From: Zoogloea oleivorans
Lineage (GTDB): Bacteria > Pseudomonadota > Gammaproteobacteria > Burkholderiales > Rhodocyclaceae
DNA length: 58,539 bases
NCBI GenBank assembly: GCA_030157785.1
Contig: JAOAUC010000035.1
Location: 1-58,539 of the forward strand
Direction: 5' to 3'
The notes beneath the pieces were generated by a model. That model was not told the DNA's origin, did not search any database, and was given only the letters and a program-made list of their open reading frames with translations. The position numbers and the translations under genes were made by a program. Positions 43,384 through 52,345 of this stretch are shown here, piece after piece (within the stretch, counting starts at the first letter, position 1; each line of letters opens with the position of its first letter).

Positions 43384-44037
43384 ATGATGAATGACGGCAA
43401 TCCCCTTTTCCCCGACACGCCCGGGACTGAACTGGCGCAGCTCACGGCGGTGACCATCGGCCACTATGAGCGGGAGGCGGCGTCTTACCGGGAGGGCACC
43501 TGGAATCACGATGTAAGCCAGAACCGTGCAGCGCTGCTGGCTGCGATGGAGGGCAAGCCACCCTTCCACATTCTGGATTTCGGCTGCGGACCGGGGCGCG
43601 ATCTCGTCTATTTTCGCTCCCTGGGCCATCGACTTACCGGGCTCGACGGTTCTGCAACCTTTGTCGAGATGGCCCGTGCCCACGCGGGCTGCGAGGTGCT
43701 GCACCAGGATTTCGTTGCACTGGATCTGCCCGCAAATTGCTTCGATGGTGTCTTCGCCAACGCCAGCCTGTTCCATGTGCCGCGGGCGCTGCTGCCCGAA
43801 GTGCTGGCCCGGCTCCACGCCAGTCTGCGGCCACGGGGGGTGCTGTTCTGCTCCAATCCCCGCGGAGAGAACCAGGAGGGTTTCAACGGCGATCGTTACG
43901 GCGTTTTCTACAACCTGGCGGCCTGGCGCACGCTCCTGACCGCCGCCGGCTTCGCGGAAATAGACCATTACTACCGCCCGCCCGGCCTGCCGCGCCACCA
44001 GCAACCCTGGCTGGCGACGGTGTGGCGCAGACCCTGA
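43384..44037 (+). CDS. Class I SAM-dependent methyltransferase
   Basis: This is a 217-residue protein of the Methyltransf_25/11 type. ILDFGCGPGRDLVYF is motif I, LTGLDGSATFVEMA motif II, LDLPANCFDGVFANASLFHV motif IV and LHASLRPRGVLFCSNP motif V. The N-terminus TIGHYEREAASYREGTW is like that of many small-molecule methyltransferases. The substrate is unknown. It is divergent from the MOSC gene with an 82-bp gap. Two consecutive ATG codons open the frame; either may be used. Confidence 0.87.
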   Translation: MMNDGNPLFPDTPGTELAQLTAVTIGHYEREAASYREGTWNHDVSQNRAALLAAMEGKPPFHILDFGCGPGRDLVYFRSLGHRLTGLDGSATFVEMARAHAGCEVLHQDFVALDLPANCFDGVFANASLFHVPRALLPEVLARLHASLRPRGVLFCSNPRGENQEGFNGDRYGVFYNLAAWRTLLTAAGFAEIDHYYRPPGLPRHQQPWLATVWRRP

Positions 44038-44098
44038 GCCCGGCAGCCGTTACAATGTGCAATCCATTATCAGACTGCGGCCTTTCGGTCCCGCCCCC

Positions 44099-44320
44099 AT
44101 GAGCGCATCCACGACCTACGAAAAACACCTCGACGAAGTCGCCACCCTTCTCTTCGAGCGCTTCAAGCTCAGTGAACACGCGGCCATCCAGCTCGTCATG
44201 AAGGCCCAGGCCGACGGCTACTTCAGCGATCACGACGACGATCCGACGCTCTGTACCCAATTGCGGGCCGAACAGGACGCCAAGCGGGTATTCAAGCAAT
44301 ACGGAACGCCGAAGAGCTGA
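44099..44320 (+). CDS. Small conserved-looking protein of unknown function
   Basis: This 73-residue acidic protein begins MSASTTYEKHLDEVATLLFE and contains SEHAAIQLVMKAQADGYFSD. It ends EQDAKRVFKQYG. It is probably all-helical, with no signal peptide, membrane segment or cysteine cluster (one Cys only). I do not recognise the family. Coding is supported by position: it lies 61 bp after the methyltransferase and 4 bp before the binding-protein gene, in the same direction. An in-frame start at 44057 is less likely, as it would add a proline-rich stretch from the intergenic region. Confidence 0.6.
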   Translation: MSASTTYEKHLDEVATLLFERFKLSEHAAIQLVMKAQADGYFSDHDDDPTLCTQLRAEQDAKRVFKQYGTPKS

Positions 44321-44324
44321 AAGC

Positions 44325-45176
44325 ATGCTCCGGCTCGGAGCTGTGCTGCGCGTTTGGCTACTCTTTCCGCTCCTGCTGGCGGCCAACGGCTTCGTCCGTG
44401 CCGAGCAGGCAGACACGCTGGAAATCGGCGTTCTGCCCAATCTGAGCAGTCGCATTCTGCTCAGTCAGTACCAGCCTATGCGGGAATACCTGGAGCGGGT
44501 TCTCAAGCGGCCGGTCCAGGTGTCCACGGCGCCCGACTGGCAATCCTTCTACACCCGGGCCCGCAAGGGCGAATACGCGGTCACGATTACCGCCGCCCAT
44601 CTTGCCCGGCTGCACCAGCTCGAATCCGGTCATGTGCCGCTGGTCTTGTTCACTCCGGGCATCAAGGCGCTGCTCGTCGTGGACAAGGATAAACCGATCA
44701 GCAAGATCAGCGATCTGCGCGGTACCACCCTGGCCCTTTCCAACCCCAAATCCCTGGTGACCCTGCAAGGGATACAGTGGCTGGCCGATCAGGGTCTGCG
44801 CCGGGGCGAGAATTACCGCACCCTCAATACGCCCACCGACGACAGTGTCGGCAACCTCGTGCTCAACGGCGACTGCGTGGCCGCGCTGATCAGCGGTGGT
44901 GAATTCAAGGCCATTCCGGACGCTCTCCGCCAGCGCCTGCAGATCTTCCAGCAAATTGCCGAAGTGCCGGGCTTTATCGCCCTCGCCTCCCCCGGGCTGC
45001 CCGCCACCGAAGCCGCCCGGATCCGGCGGGCCCTCCTCGACTTCAAGAGCACCCCGGAAGAAAGCAGCCGCTTCTTTACCGCCACCGGTTTCCAGGGCTT
45101 TGTCGATGCCACCGATGTGCAGATGAAGCCGCTCGACATCTACCTTCGGGAAACCCGCCGCATCGTCTCGGAATAA
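44325..45176 (+). CDS. PhnD-like periplasmic substrate-binding protein
   Basis: This 283-residue protein of the PhnD/SsuA/transferrin-like fold has an N-terminal signal (LLFPLLLAANGFVRAEQ). DTLEIGVLPNLSSRILLSQY, QPMREYLERVLKRPVQVSTA, YTRARKGEYAVTITAAHLAR and LRGTTLALSNPKSLVTLQGI are the typical segments. Phosphonate ABC transporters use such proteins, but no permease or ATPase is adjacent. Its stop overlaps the start of the diguanylate cyclase by one base (TAATG), tying the two in translation. A role as the periplasmic receptor that tunes the cyclase is inference; such PhnD-GGDEF pairs recur in proteobacteria. Confidence 0.85.
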   Translation: MLRLGAVLRVWLLFPLLLAANGFVRAEQADTLEIGVLPNLSSRILLSQYQPMREYLERVLKRPVQVSTAPDWQSFYTRARKGEYAVTITAAHLARLHQLESGHVPLVLFTPGIKALLVVDKDKPISKISDLRGTTLALSNPKSLVTLQGIQWLADQGLRRGENYRTLNTPTDDSVGNLVLNGDCVAALISGGEFKAIPDALRQRLQIFQQIAEVPGFIALASPGLPATEAARIRRALLDFKSTPEESSRFFTATGFQGFVDATDVQMKPLDIYLRETRRIVSE

Positions 45177-46813
45177 TGCGTCTCCCGGGCTGGCCTTCCT
45201 CCCTGCGCGTCCGCCTGCTGCTGGCGAGCCTCCTGGTGGAAAGTCTCATGCTGGCCCTGCTGGTGGCCAACAGCGCCCGCCTCATCGAGCAGGGCCTGCT
45301 CGAACAGATGGCCGTGCGCCTCCGGCAGACCAGTCCGCTGCTCAACGCCGCCCTCAATGCCCCGCTGGCCCAGCGCGACTACGCGACGATCCAGCAGATC
45401 CTGCGCGAAAGCCGGCAGGAGGATGGCCTCAAATACCTGGTGCTCTTCGATCACCGGGGCAAGCTCATTGCCGCCGAAGGCCGACCGGCCGACAAGCCAC
45501 TGCCGCCGCCCGACCACATCGCCACCCTCGACCCATCCCGCGCCGACCAGTGCCTGCATGCCGTCACCGAGATCAGTCTGGCCGGGCAAAAACTCGGCAC
45601 CCTGCACTTCGGCATGTCCACGGCTTTTCTCGGCACCGAGCGGAATCGCCTGGTGCGCGAAAGCCTTGAACTGGGTGCCGGCGTGCTCGTGTTTACCCTT
45701 CTCGTGCTGGCATCCATCGGCCTGTGGATCACTCACAGCCTGACCCGCCTGACCGATGCCAGCAAACAGCTGTCTGCCGGCAATTACGACGTAGACCTGC
45801 CGACGGCCGGATGGGATGAGGTCGACCAGTTGAGTGCGGCTTTTGGGCAGATGGCGACGACGATCAAGGGACGCGTGGAAGCCCTCACCCGCAGCGAAGC
45901 CCTCCAGCGCCGCTATTTTGAACGGGCGCGGGATGAAAGAGCCCGCCTTGCGTCCCTGCTGGCGGCCCTCAAGACCGGGATCGTTTTCGTCAATACCGAA
46001 GGCGTCGTGGTCTATTACAACGCCACTTTCGGACATATCTGGCTGATCCCTCCCGAGGCGGCCCTCATCGGCAACCCGGTGGCCCGGCTGCAGCCCTTCG
46101 CCGCACGCCTGCTTGCCGGGCCGCAGGGCTTCATGAGCGCCCCGGCGGGCAGCGAGCAAGAAATACGCGAGTCCACAGAATTCCGCCTTCTCGACCGGCG
46201 CATCGTCACCCAGACCACCTACCCCGTGCTCAGCGAAACCGGCGAGCAGACTGGCCGCATCTGGCTCTACGAGGATGTCACCCGCCAGCGCCAGACCGCC
46301 GAACTGGCCAACCAGGCAGAACGGGACTCCCTCACCGGGCTCTACAACCGGCGTGGCTTCGAGCTGGAACTGGAGCGCATGACCCGGGCCGCTGACGAAA
46401 GTCAAGGCAGCATCGCCCTCTACTTCATCGACCTGGACGGCTTCAAGGGTATCAACGACACCTATGGTCACCGGGCCGGCGACGCCATCCTCGTGCAGGT
46501 CGCCAGCGAATTCCAGGCCCAGATCCGTCGCCGGGAGTTTCTGGCCCGGCTCGGAGGCGATGAATTCGCAGTACTGGTACCGAACCTGGGCAGGGATGAA
46601 CTGACCGAGCTCGCCGACCGTATCGTCAAGGCGATCGCCAACATGCCTGTCCGCTACACCGGGCGGGACATCGGAATTGGCTGCAGCCTCGGCATTGCCA
46701 TTTACCCCGATAACGCTGCCACCCCTGACGAATTGCTCGCCCGCGCCGATGACGCCATGTACCGGGCCAAGCAGGCCGGCAAGAACCGGTGGTACCTGCT
46801 GCCCCCCGCCTGA
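45176..46813 (+). CDS. Membrane diguanylate cyclase: periplasmic sensor, HAMP, PAS, GGDEF
   Basis: This 545-residue protein has membrane helices at about 10-32 (LRVRLLLASLLVESLMLALL) and 159-184 (GVLVFTLLVLASIGLWITHS) flanking a roughly 125-residue periplasmic sensor domain. HAMP follows (LTRLTDASKQLSAGNYDVDL). A PAS-like region (SLLAALKTGIVFVNTEGVVV to LYEDVTRQRQT) and a GGDEF domain follow (DSLTGLYNRRGFELELER, FIDLDGFKGINDTYGHRAGD, LARLGGDEFAVLV). The intact GGDEF implies c-di-GMP synthesis. The inhibitory RxxD position reads RRRE, so product inhibition may be weak. It is co-translated with the PhnD-like protein before it. Confidence 0.92.
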   Translation: MRLPGWPSSLRVRLLLASLLVESLMLALLVANSARLIEQGLLEQMAVRLRQTSPLLNAALNAPLAQRDYATIQQILRESRQEDGLKYLVLFDHRGKLIAAEGRPADKPLPPPDHIATLDPSRADQCLHAVTEISLAGQKLGTLHFGMSTAFLGTERNRLVRESLELGAGVLVFTLLVLASIGLWITHSLTRLTDASKQLSAGNYDVDLPTAGWDEVDQLSAAFGQMATTIKGRVEALTRSEALQRRYFERARDERARLASLLAALKTGIVFVNTEGVVVYYNATFGHIWLIPPEAALIGNPVARLQPFAARLLAGPQGFMSAPAGSEQEIRESTEFRLLDRRIVTQTTYPVLSETGEQTGRIWLYEDVTRQRQTAELANQAERDSLTGLYNRRGFELELERMTRAADESQGSIALYFIDLDGFKGINDTYGHRAGDAILVQVASEFQAQIRRREFLARLGGDEFAVLVPNLGRDELTELADRIVKAIANMPVRYTGRDIGIGCSLGIAIYPDNAATPDELLARADDAMYRAKQAGKNRWYLLPPA

Positions 46814-46861
46814 CCTGGCCAGACAGGCTGCTGTCACGATCAGATGCTACAGTTCGGATAT

Positions 46862-47212
46862 ATGTCCAAGCCATTTTTTTCGCCTTTGCGCAGCCTGCGC
46901 CCGATCCTCCTCTGCGCCGTCCTGCCGGTAGCCGTTGCCTGTGCCGAAACCCCGGTGTGGCCCGGCGCGCAACGGCAAGTCATCATCGGCTTTACCGCCC
47001 CCACCGATGGCAAGGCACGCCCAACGCTGGACGCCATCGAGAAGGCCGCCGGCATCCGGGTCCGTTACGTGAGCGCCCTGTCGGACCGGAGCTGCGCCTA
47101 CCTGCTGAACTGTCCGGCCAGCGATGCCGCCTGTGAGGCGGTCATCCAGACCCTTCGGCACACCCCCGGCATCGATTACATCCAGGCTGACCAAACCAGG
47201 AATCTCCCATGA
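46862..47212 (+). CDS. Stand-alone protein resembling a subtilase propeptide (I9-like)
   Basis: This 116-residue protein has a signal peptide (SLRPILLCAVLPVAVACAE). The mature part reads QVIIGFTAPTDGKARPTLDA, GIRVRYVSALSDRSCAYLLN and VIQTLRHTPGIDYIQADQ, the beta-alpha-beta-beta-alpha-beta pattern and C-terminal DYIQADQ-like end of inhibitor I9 / subtilase propeptides. Three or four cysteines (DRSCAYLLNCPASDAACEAV) could form disulfides. Its stop overlaps the start of the S8 peptidase by 4 bp. An inhibitor or folding helper for that peptidase is the simplest role; this is inference, as the peptidase also has its own propeptide. Confidence 0.6.
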   Translation: MSKPFFSPLRSLRPILLCAVLPVAVACAETPVWPGAQRQVIIGFTAPTDGKARPTLDAIEKAAGIRVRYVSALSDRSCAYLLNCPASDAACEAVIQTLRHTPGIDYIQADQTRNLP

Positions 47213-49056
47213 AGCTACGCGCCATCCTGCTGGCCCTCACCGGCCTGCCCACATTGTTCTCTGCTAACGTGCAGGCCCAGGCCGAAGCGCCGGAGGCACG
47301 GGTCATCGTCAAACTCAAGGCGGGCTCTGCGCTCAAGCAGATCCAGGCTGGCAGCCGTATCCAGAGTCTCGGCGCACGCCTTGGCCTGAGCGCCCAAATG
47401 ATCGGCCAGCCCGGCCAGGACGTGCACGTGATGCACGCCACCGGCCTGACGTCCGCTGCCCTTGCCGCCCGTCTGACAAAAGAATCCGACGTCGAATACG
47501 CCGTGCCCGACCGGATCAAGAAGATCAGCGCCCTTCCCAACGACCCCCTGCTCGCCTTCCAGTGGTATCTGCAGACACCGGACGTCACCCGGCTGTCGGC
47601 CATCGACGCCGTGCGGGCGTGGGATCTCACCAGTGGCAGTAACAAGGTGGTGGTTGCCGTGGTCGATACCGGCGTACGCTTCGATCACGAAGATCTGGCC
47701 CCACGACTCCTGGCGGGCTACGACTTCGTCTCCGACAATCTCAATGCCGGTGATGCCCAGTCCGGACGCGACGCCGATGCCTCCGACCCGGGCGATTACG
47801 CCAGCACCAGCGAGCTTGCCAATGCCACCCTGCGCAACATGTGTGGCAGCGCGGTGGCCCATGCCAGTTCGTGGCACGGCACCCAGGTGGCGGGCATCGT
47901 GGCAGCAGAAAGCAACAACTCCCGGGGGATTGCCGGAGTGGGGGGCAGTACTCGCATCCTGCCGGTGCGCGTCCTCGGCAAGTGCGGCGGCTTCGACTCC
48001 GACATCATCGCCGGCATGCGCTGGGCGGCCGGTTTGGCTGTCCCCGGCGTCCCCGCCAACCCGAATCCGGCACAGATCATCAACCTTAGCCTGGCGGGCA
48101 GCGGCACCTGCAGCGCAGCCTATATGTCGGCCATCGCCGAAATCCGGGCGGCCGGGGCGCTCGTCGTCGCCGCCGCCGGCAATGAAACCGGTGCCGTCGA
48201 AGAGCCCGCCAACTGCTCGGGGGTACTGGCTGTCGCGGGTATCCGCCATGCCGGCACCAAGGTCGGGTATTCCAGCTACGGCAGCGAAGTGGGCGTCAGC
48301 GCCCCTGCCGGAAACTGCGTGAATACCGTCACAGGGCTGCCCTGCCTCTTCCCCCTCATCAACACAATCAATCTGGGCGCCACCGCACCCGCCGGCAACG
48401 GCTACACCGGCACCAGCGACCAAACCGTGGGAACCAGCTTTGCGACACCACTGGTCGCCGGGACGGCAGCCCTGATGCTGGCTGCCAATCCCGCCCTTTC
48501 AGAAGCCGGCCTGGCCCGTTACATCAAACAGGGCGCCACCCCCTTCCCCTTCGACGCGACCCTTCCCGTCTGCCCCGCGGTCAGCAGCGACGGACAATGC
48601 AACTGCACCACCACCACCTGCGGTGCCGGCATGCTCAACGCGGCGGCGGCTGTGTCTGCCGCCCTTGCCGCTGCGGCAGCCAGTCCGCTGGCCAGCATCA
48701 CCGCCCCTGCCGAACCGGAAGCCGGCAAGGCCGCCACCTTCAGTGCCTCCGCCAGCACCGCCGCAACGGGCGCCACCCTGGTCGGCTGGAAATGGACGCA
48801 GACCAGCGGACCGGCAACCGGCACCTTCGGCTCGGGCAGTGCAGCCAGCACCACCTTCAAGGCCCCCTCGGCCGGCAGCTACACAATTCGCCTCACCGTC
48901 ACGGACGACGCCGGGCGGACGGGAACAGCAGAGACGAGCATCCAGGTCAAGGCCGCAGCGAAGTCCTCGGGCGGCGGCGGGGTGACCGACCTTCCCAGCC
49001 TGCTCGGACTCCTTGGCCTGGTCGCCCTCGCGCTACACCAGCGCCGGAAGGCCTGA
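47209..49056 (+). CDS. Secreted S8 subtilisin-like peptidase with PKD-like domain and C-terminal sorting-like tail
   Basis: This 615-residue protein has a signal peptide (RAILLALTGLPTLFSANVQA) and an I9-like propeptide (about 30-110, ARVIVKLKAGSALKQI to VEYAVPDRIKK). The catalytic domain has Asp153 (VVDTGVRFDHED), His223 (SWHGTQVAGI), the oxyanion Asn in AAAGNETGAV and Ser410 (GTSFATPLVAG). A PKD-like domain follows (ASITAPAEPEAGKAATFSAS, LVGWKWTQTSGPA). The end reads SSGGGGVTDLPSLLGLLGLV then HQRRKA: Gly-rich, hydrophobic, basic, as in GlyGly-CTERM/rhombosortase signals. It is probably exported to the surface or medium. Confidence 0.92.
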   Translation: MKLRAILLALTGLPTLFSANVQAQAEAPEARVIVKLKAGSALKQIQAGSRIQSLGARLGLSAQMIGQPGQDVHVMHATGLTSAALAARLTKESDVEYAVPDRIKKISALPNDPLLAFQWYLQTPDVTRLSAIDAVRAWDLTSGSNKVVVAVVDTGVRFDHEDLAPRLLAGYDFVSDNLNAGDAQSGRDADASDPGDYASTSELANATLRNMCGSAVAHASSWHGTQVAGIVAAESNNSRGIAGVGGSTRILPVRVLGKCGGFDSDIIAGMRWAAGLAVPGVPANPNPAQIINLSLAGSGTCSAAYMSAIAEIRAAGALVVAAAGNETGAVEEPANCSGVLAVAGIRHAGTKVGYSSYGSEVGVSAPAGNCVNTVTGLPCLFPLINTINLGATAPAGNGYTGTSDQTVGTSFATPLVAGTAALMLAANPALSEAGLARYIKQGATPFPFDATLPVCPAVSSDGQCNCTTTTCGAGMLNAAAAVSAALAAAAASPLASITAPAEPEAGKAATFSASASTAATGATLVGWKWTQTSGPATGTFGSGSAASTTFKAPSAGSYTIRLTVTDDAGRTGTAETSIQVKAAAKSSGGGGVTDLPSLLGLLGLVALALHQRRKA

Positions 49057-49117
49057 AGAATGAGCACATTCGCGAGGGGATGAGGGAAATGGAGGATTTC
49101 GGGACTTGATCAAAAGA

Positions 49118-49133
49118 CTGTTTATTTATACAG
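49118..49133 (+). promoter_or_regulatory. LexA box of dnaE2
   Basis: CTGTTTATTTATACAG is an exact CTGT-N8-ACAG LexA site. It ends 7 bp before the dnaE2 ATG. A -35-like TTGATC lies at 49106-49111, so the operator covers the -10 region and transcription would begin within a few bases of the start codon. No ribosome-binding site fits in the 7 bp. Confidence 0.88.
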
Positions 49134-49140
49134 TTCACGC

Positions 49141-52100
49141 ATGCCCGAATCCCCCCCGCAGTTCGCCGAGCTTTACTGCCGCTCCAACTTCAGCTTTCTC
49201 ACCGGCGCCTCCCACCCGGAAGAGCTGGTCGAGCAGGCCGACACCCTCGGCTACACGGCGCTGGCCATCACCGACGAATGCACCCTGGCCGGGGTGGTGC
49301 GGGCTTACTCGGTGTGCCGACAGAACCCGAACGCACTCCAGCTGATCATCGGCTCCAGCATCCAGCTGGCAGATGGCCCCCTGGTGGTTCTGCTGGCCAC
49401 CGACCGTGCAGCCTACGGGTGCCTGTCGGCCCTGATCAGCCGGGGTCGCCGGGCAGCGCCCAAAGGGGAATACCTTCTGAGCCGGGCCGACCTGGAGGGC
49501 GGCGTGTCCGGCTGTCTTGCCTTGCTGGTGCCACCCGACACCATCGACAACGACACGCAAGCACTGGCCGCCGACGCCTGCTGGCTGGCCAGGCATTTTC
49601 CCGGCGACAGCTGGATTGCCGCCCCGCTCCACCTGGGGCCCGATGATGCCGGACAGCGCTGGTGGATCGCCGATGCCGCGCGAACCGCCGGCATCCCGGT
49701 CGTCAGCACCTGTGCGCCGCTGATGCACGCCCCTTCGCGCCGCCGCCTGGCCGACGTGCTCACCGCCCTGCGCCACCGCACCAGCCTCGACGAAGCGGGC
49801 TATCTGCTCGCCACCAACGCCGAACGCCGGCTCCACACGCGCAGTGTCCTGGCGCACCGCCATCCACCCGAATGGCTGGCCGAAACCCTGATCATCGCCG
49901 CTCGCTGCCGGTTTTCCCTGGGAGAGCTGCGTTACGAGTACCCGCAGGAAATCGTGCCCCCCGGTGCCACCGCGGCATCCCACCTGCGCATGCTGGTCGA
50001 TGATGGGCTGCAGCGGCGCTATCCGCCCGGACCGGATGGCATCAGCCCGGTACCCGTCGCCATACGGGAGCAGGTGGTGAAGGAGCTGGCCCTCATTGCC
50101 GAGCTGCACTACGAAGCCTTCTTCCTCACCGTCGAGGACATCGTCCGCTTTGCCCGCAGCCAGAACATCCTGTGCCAGGGACGTGGCTCAGCGGCCAATT
50201 CGGTGGTGTGCTACGCGCTGGGGGTAACGGAGGTCGACCCGACCGATGCCACCCTGCTCTTTGAGCGCTTCATCTCGCGGGAGCGCAACGAGCCGCCGGA
50301 CATCGATGTGGATTTCGAGCATGACCGGCGCGAAGAGGTCATTCAGTACATCTACCAGAAATATGGCCGCGACCGGGCTGCGCTGGCCGCCACGGTGATT
50401 CGCTACCGCCCCAAAAGCGCCCTGCGCGACGTAGGCCGGGCGCTGGGCTTCGATATCGGCCAACTGGAACAACTCACCCGTCGCCTGGCTTGGTGGGACG
50501 GCCGCGAGGTTGCGCCGGAGCGCATCCGCGAAGCCGGTCTCGACCCGACCAGCCCCCGGGTACAGTTGCTGCTCGAGCTGGCCAACGAGATCACCGGCTT
50601 CCCGCGCCACCTGTCGCAACACGTGGGCGGCTTCGTGATCTCCCGTGGGCCGCTGGCCGAGCTGGTCCCGGTCGAAAACGCCGCCATGGAAGGACGCACC
50701 GTCATCCAATGGGACAAGGATGATCTGGAGACCCTCGGCCTCCTCAAAGTGGACGTGCTGGCGCTCGGCATGCTGTCGGCCATCCGGCGCAGCCTGGAAA
50801 TGATTTCCCGCTGGCGGGGCGAGCCCTTCGCCATGACCGACATTCCGCGGGAAGAAGCCGAGGTGTACGACATGCTGTGCGAGGCCGATGCGATGGGTGT
50901 GTTCCAAGTGGAGTCCCGCGCCCAGATGAGCATGCTGCCGCGCCTCAGGCCGCGGACTTACTACGACCTGGTGGTGGAAGTCGCCATCGTGCGACCGGGG
51001 CCGATCCAGGGCGGCATGGTCCATCCCTACCTGGCCGCCCGCGACAGGATCGCCCTCCACGAACCCATCCACTACCCCAAACCGGAAATCGAACCGGTGC
51101 TGAGCCGCACCTATGGCATCCCCATTTTTCAGGAGCAGGTGATGCAGCTTGCCATGGTGGCCGCCAAATTCACGGCCGGCGAAGCCGACCAGTTGCGCCG
51201 CTCCATGGGCGCCTGGGGGCGCAAAGGCGAACTCACCCGCTACCAGGAACAACTCACCCGTGGCATGCAGGACCAGGGCTACGAAAAGGACTTTGCCGAC
51301 GCCCTGTGCCGGCAAATCGAGGGCTTCGGCAGCTACGGTTTTCCCGAGTCCCACGCTGCCAGCTTCGCGCTGCTGGTGTATGTCTCGGCATGGATCAAGC
51401 GCTTCGAGCCGGCAGCCTTTCTGTGCGGGCTGCTCAACAGCCAGCCGATGGGCTTCTACGGCCCTTCCCAACTTATCCAGGATGCCCGGCGGCATCAGGT
51501 GGAAATTCTGCCCGCCGACGTGGGCGCCAGCGACTGGGAATGCACACTGACGCCCTCGCAGGCCGATCCATCGCGCCCTGCCGCCCGCCTCGGCCTGTGC
51601 CTTGTGAAGGGCTTCACCCCCGCAGCGGCCGAACGCATCTCCAGCGCCCGCCGGGCCGGCCCCTTCCTCAGCGTGAATGCGCTGGCCCGCCGGGCCGCGC
51701 TATCCACCGCCGAACTGCGCAGCCTGGCCTCCGCCGGCGCGCTGGCCAGTCTGGCCGGCCATCGGCGCCAGGCATGGTGGGCGGCGTCCGGCAGCCAGGC
51801 TGCGCCGGGCCTGCTCCACGGCGCGCCGATACCCGACCAGCCCCTCGTCCTGCCAGCCCCCGCCGAAACCCAGGACATCATCGCCGACTATGCCCGCCTC
51901 GGCTTCAGCCTCGGCCGCCACCCCCTCAGCTTCCTGCGCGGCCTATTGAGCGCGGAACGCTTTCTCACCGCTGCCGAGATCGCCGACTGCCCCGACCGCA
52001 AGCTGGCCCGGGCCGCCGGCATCGTCACCTGCCGCCAGCGCCCGGGCACCGCAAAAGGCACCCTGTTCGTCACCATCGAGGACGAAACCGGCTGGGTCAA

Positions 52101-52281
52101 CGTCATCGTCCGGCCAGAGCTTCTCGAAGCCGAACGACGCATTCTGCTGAGTGCAGCCCTGATCGGCGTGTACGGTCAAATAACCCGCCAAGGCAACGTG
52201 GTGCATCTGCACGCCAAACGGGTAGTGGATCGCTCCGCGCAACTCGGCCAGCTGGCCCCTCGAAGTCGCGATTTTCATTGA
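49141..52281 (+). CDS. dnaE2: Error-prone DNA polymerase DnaE2 (ImuC)
   Basis: This 1046-residue C-family polymerase is used for SOS translesion synthesis with ImuA and ImuB. An N-terminal PHP domain begins FAELYCRSNFSFLTGASHPE. The palm includes QGRGSAANSVVCYALGVTEV, PPDIDVDFEHDRREEVIQYI and GFPESHAASFALLVYVSAWI. A helix-hairpin-helix region and an OB-fold follow (ARAAGIVTCRQRPGTAKGTL). The length and the absence of the long C-terminal tail of DnaE1 mark it as DnaE2. The start is fixed by the conserved N-terminus. It is single in its transcript here and separated from imuAB by about 25 kb. Confidence 0.96.
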   Translation: MPESPPQFAELYCRSNFSFLTGASHPEELVEQADTLGYTALAITDECTLAGVVRAYSVCRQNPNALQLIIGSSIQLADGPLVVLLATDRAAYGCLSALISRGRRAAPKGEYLLSRADLEGGVSGCLALLVPPDTIDNDTQALAADACWLARHFPGDSWIAAPLHLGPDDAGQRWWIADAARTAGIPVVSTCAPLMHAPSRRRLADVLTALRHRTSLDEAGYLLATNAERRLHTRSVLAHRHPPEWLAETLIIAARCRFSLGELRYEYPQEIVPPGATAASHLRMLVDDGLQRRYPPGPDGISPVPVAIREQVVKELALIAELHYEAFFLTVEDIVRFARSQNILCQGRGSAANSVVCYALGVTEVDPTDATLLFERFISRERNEPPDIDVDFEHDRREEVIQYIYQKYGRDRAALAATVIRYRPKSALRDVGRALGFDIGQLEQLTRRLAWWDGREVAPERIREAGLDPTSPRVQLLLELANEITGFPRHLSQHVGGFVISRGPLAELVPVENAAMEGRTVIQWDKDDLETLGLLKVDVLALGMLSAIRRSLEMISRWRGEPFAMTDIPREEAEVYDMLCEADAMGVFQVESRAQMSMLPRLRPRTYYDLVVEVAIVRPGPIQGGMVHPYLAARDRIALHEPIHYPKPEIEPVLSRTYGIPIFQEQVMQLAMVAAKFTAGEADQLRRSMGAWGRKGELTRYQEQLTRGMQDQGYEKDFADALCRQIEGFGSYGFPESHAASFALLVYVSAWIKRFEPAAFLCGLLNSQPMGFYGPSQLIQDARRHQVEILPADVGASDWECTLTPSQADPSRPAARLGLCLVKGFTPAAAERISSARRAGPFLSVNALARRAALSTAELRSLASAGALASLAGHRRQAWWAASGSQAAPGLLHGAPIPDQPLVLPAPAETQDIIADYARLGFSLGRHPLSFLRGLLSAERFLTAAEIADCPDRKLARAAGIVTCRQRPGTAKGTLFVTIEDETGWVNVIVRPELLEAERRILLSAALIGVYGQITRQGNVVHLHAKRVVDRSAQLGQLAPRSRDFH

Positions 52282-52345
52282 ATCCGGGGTTAGTCTTGCG
52301 GTCTCACCCCACAGCAAGCCCGCCTTAACGCTCCGGAGCCCCGTC

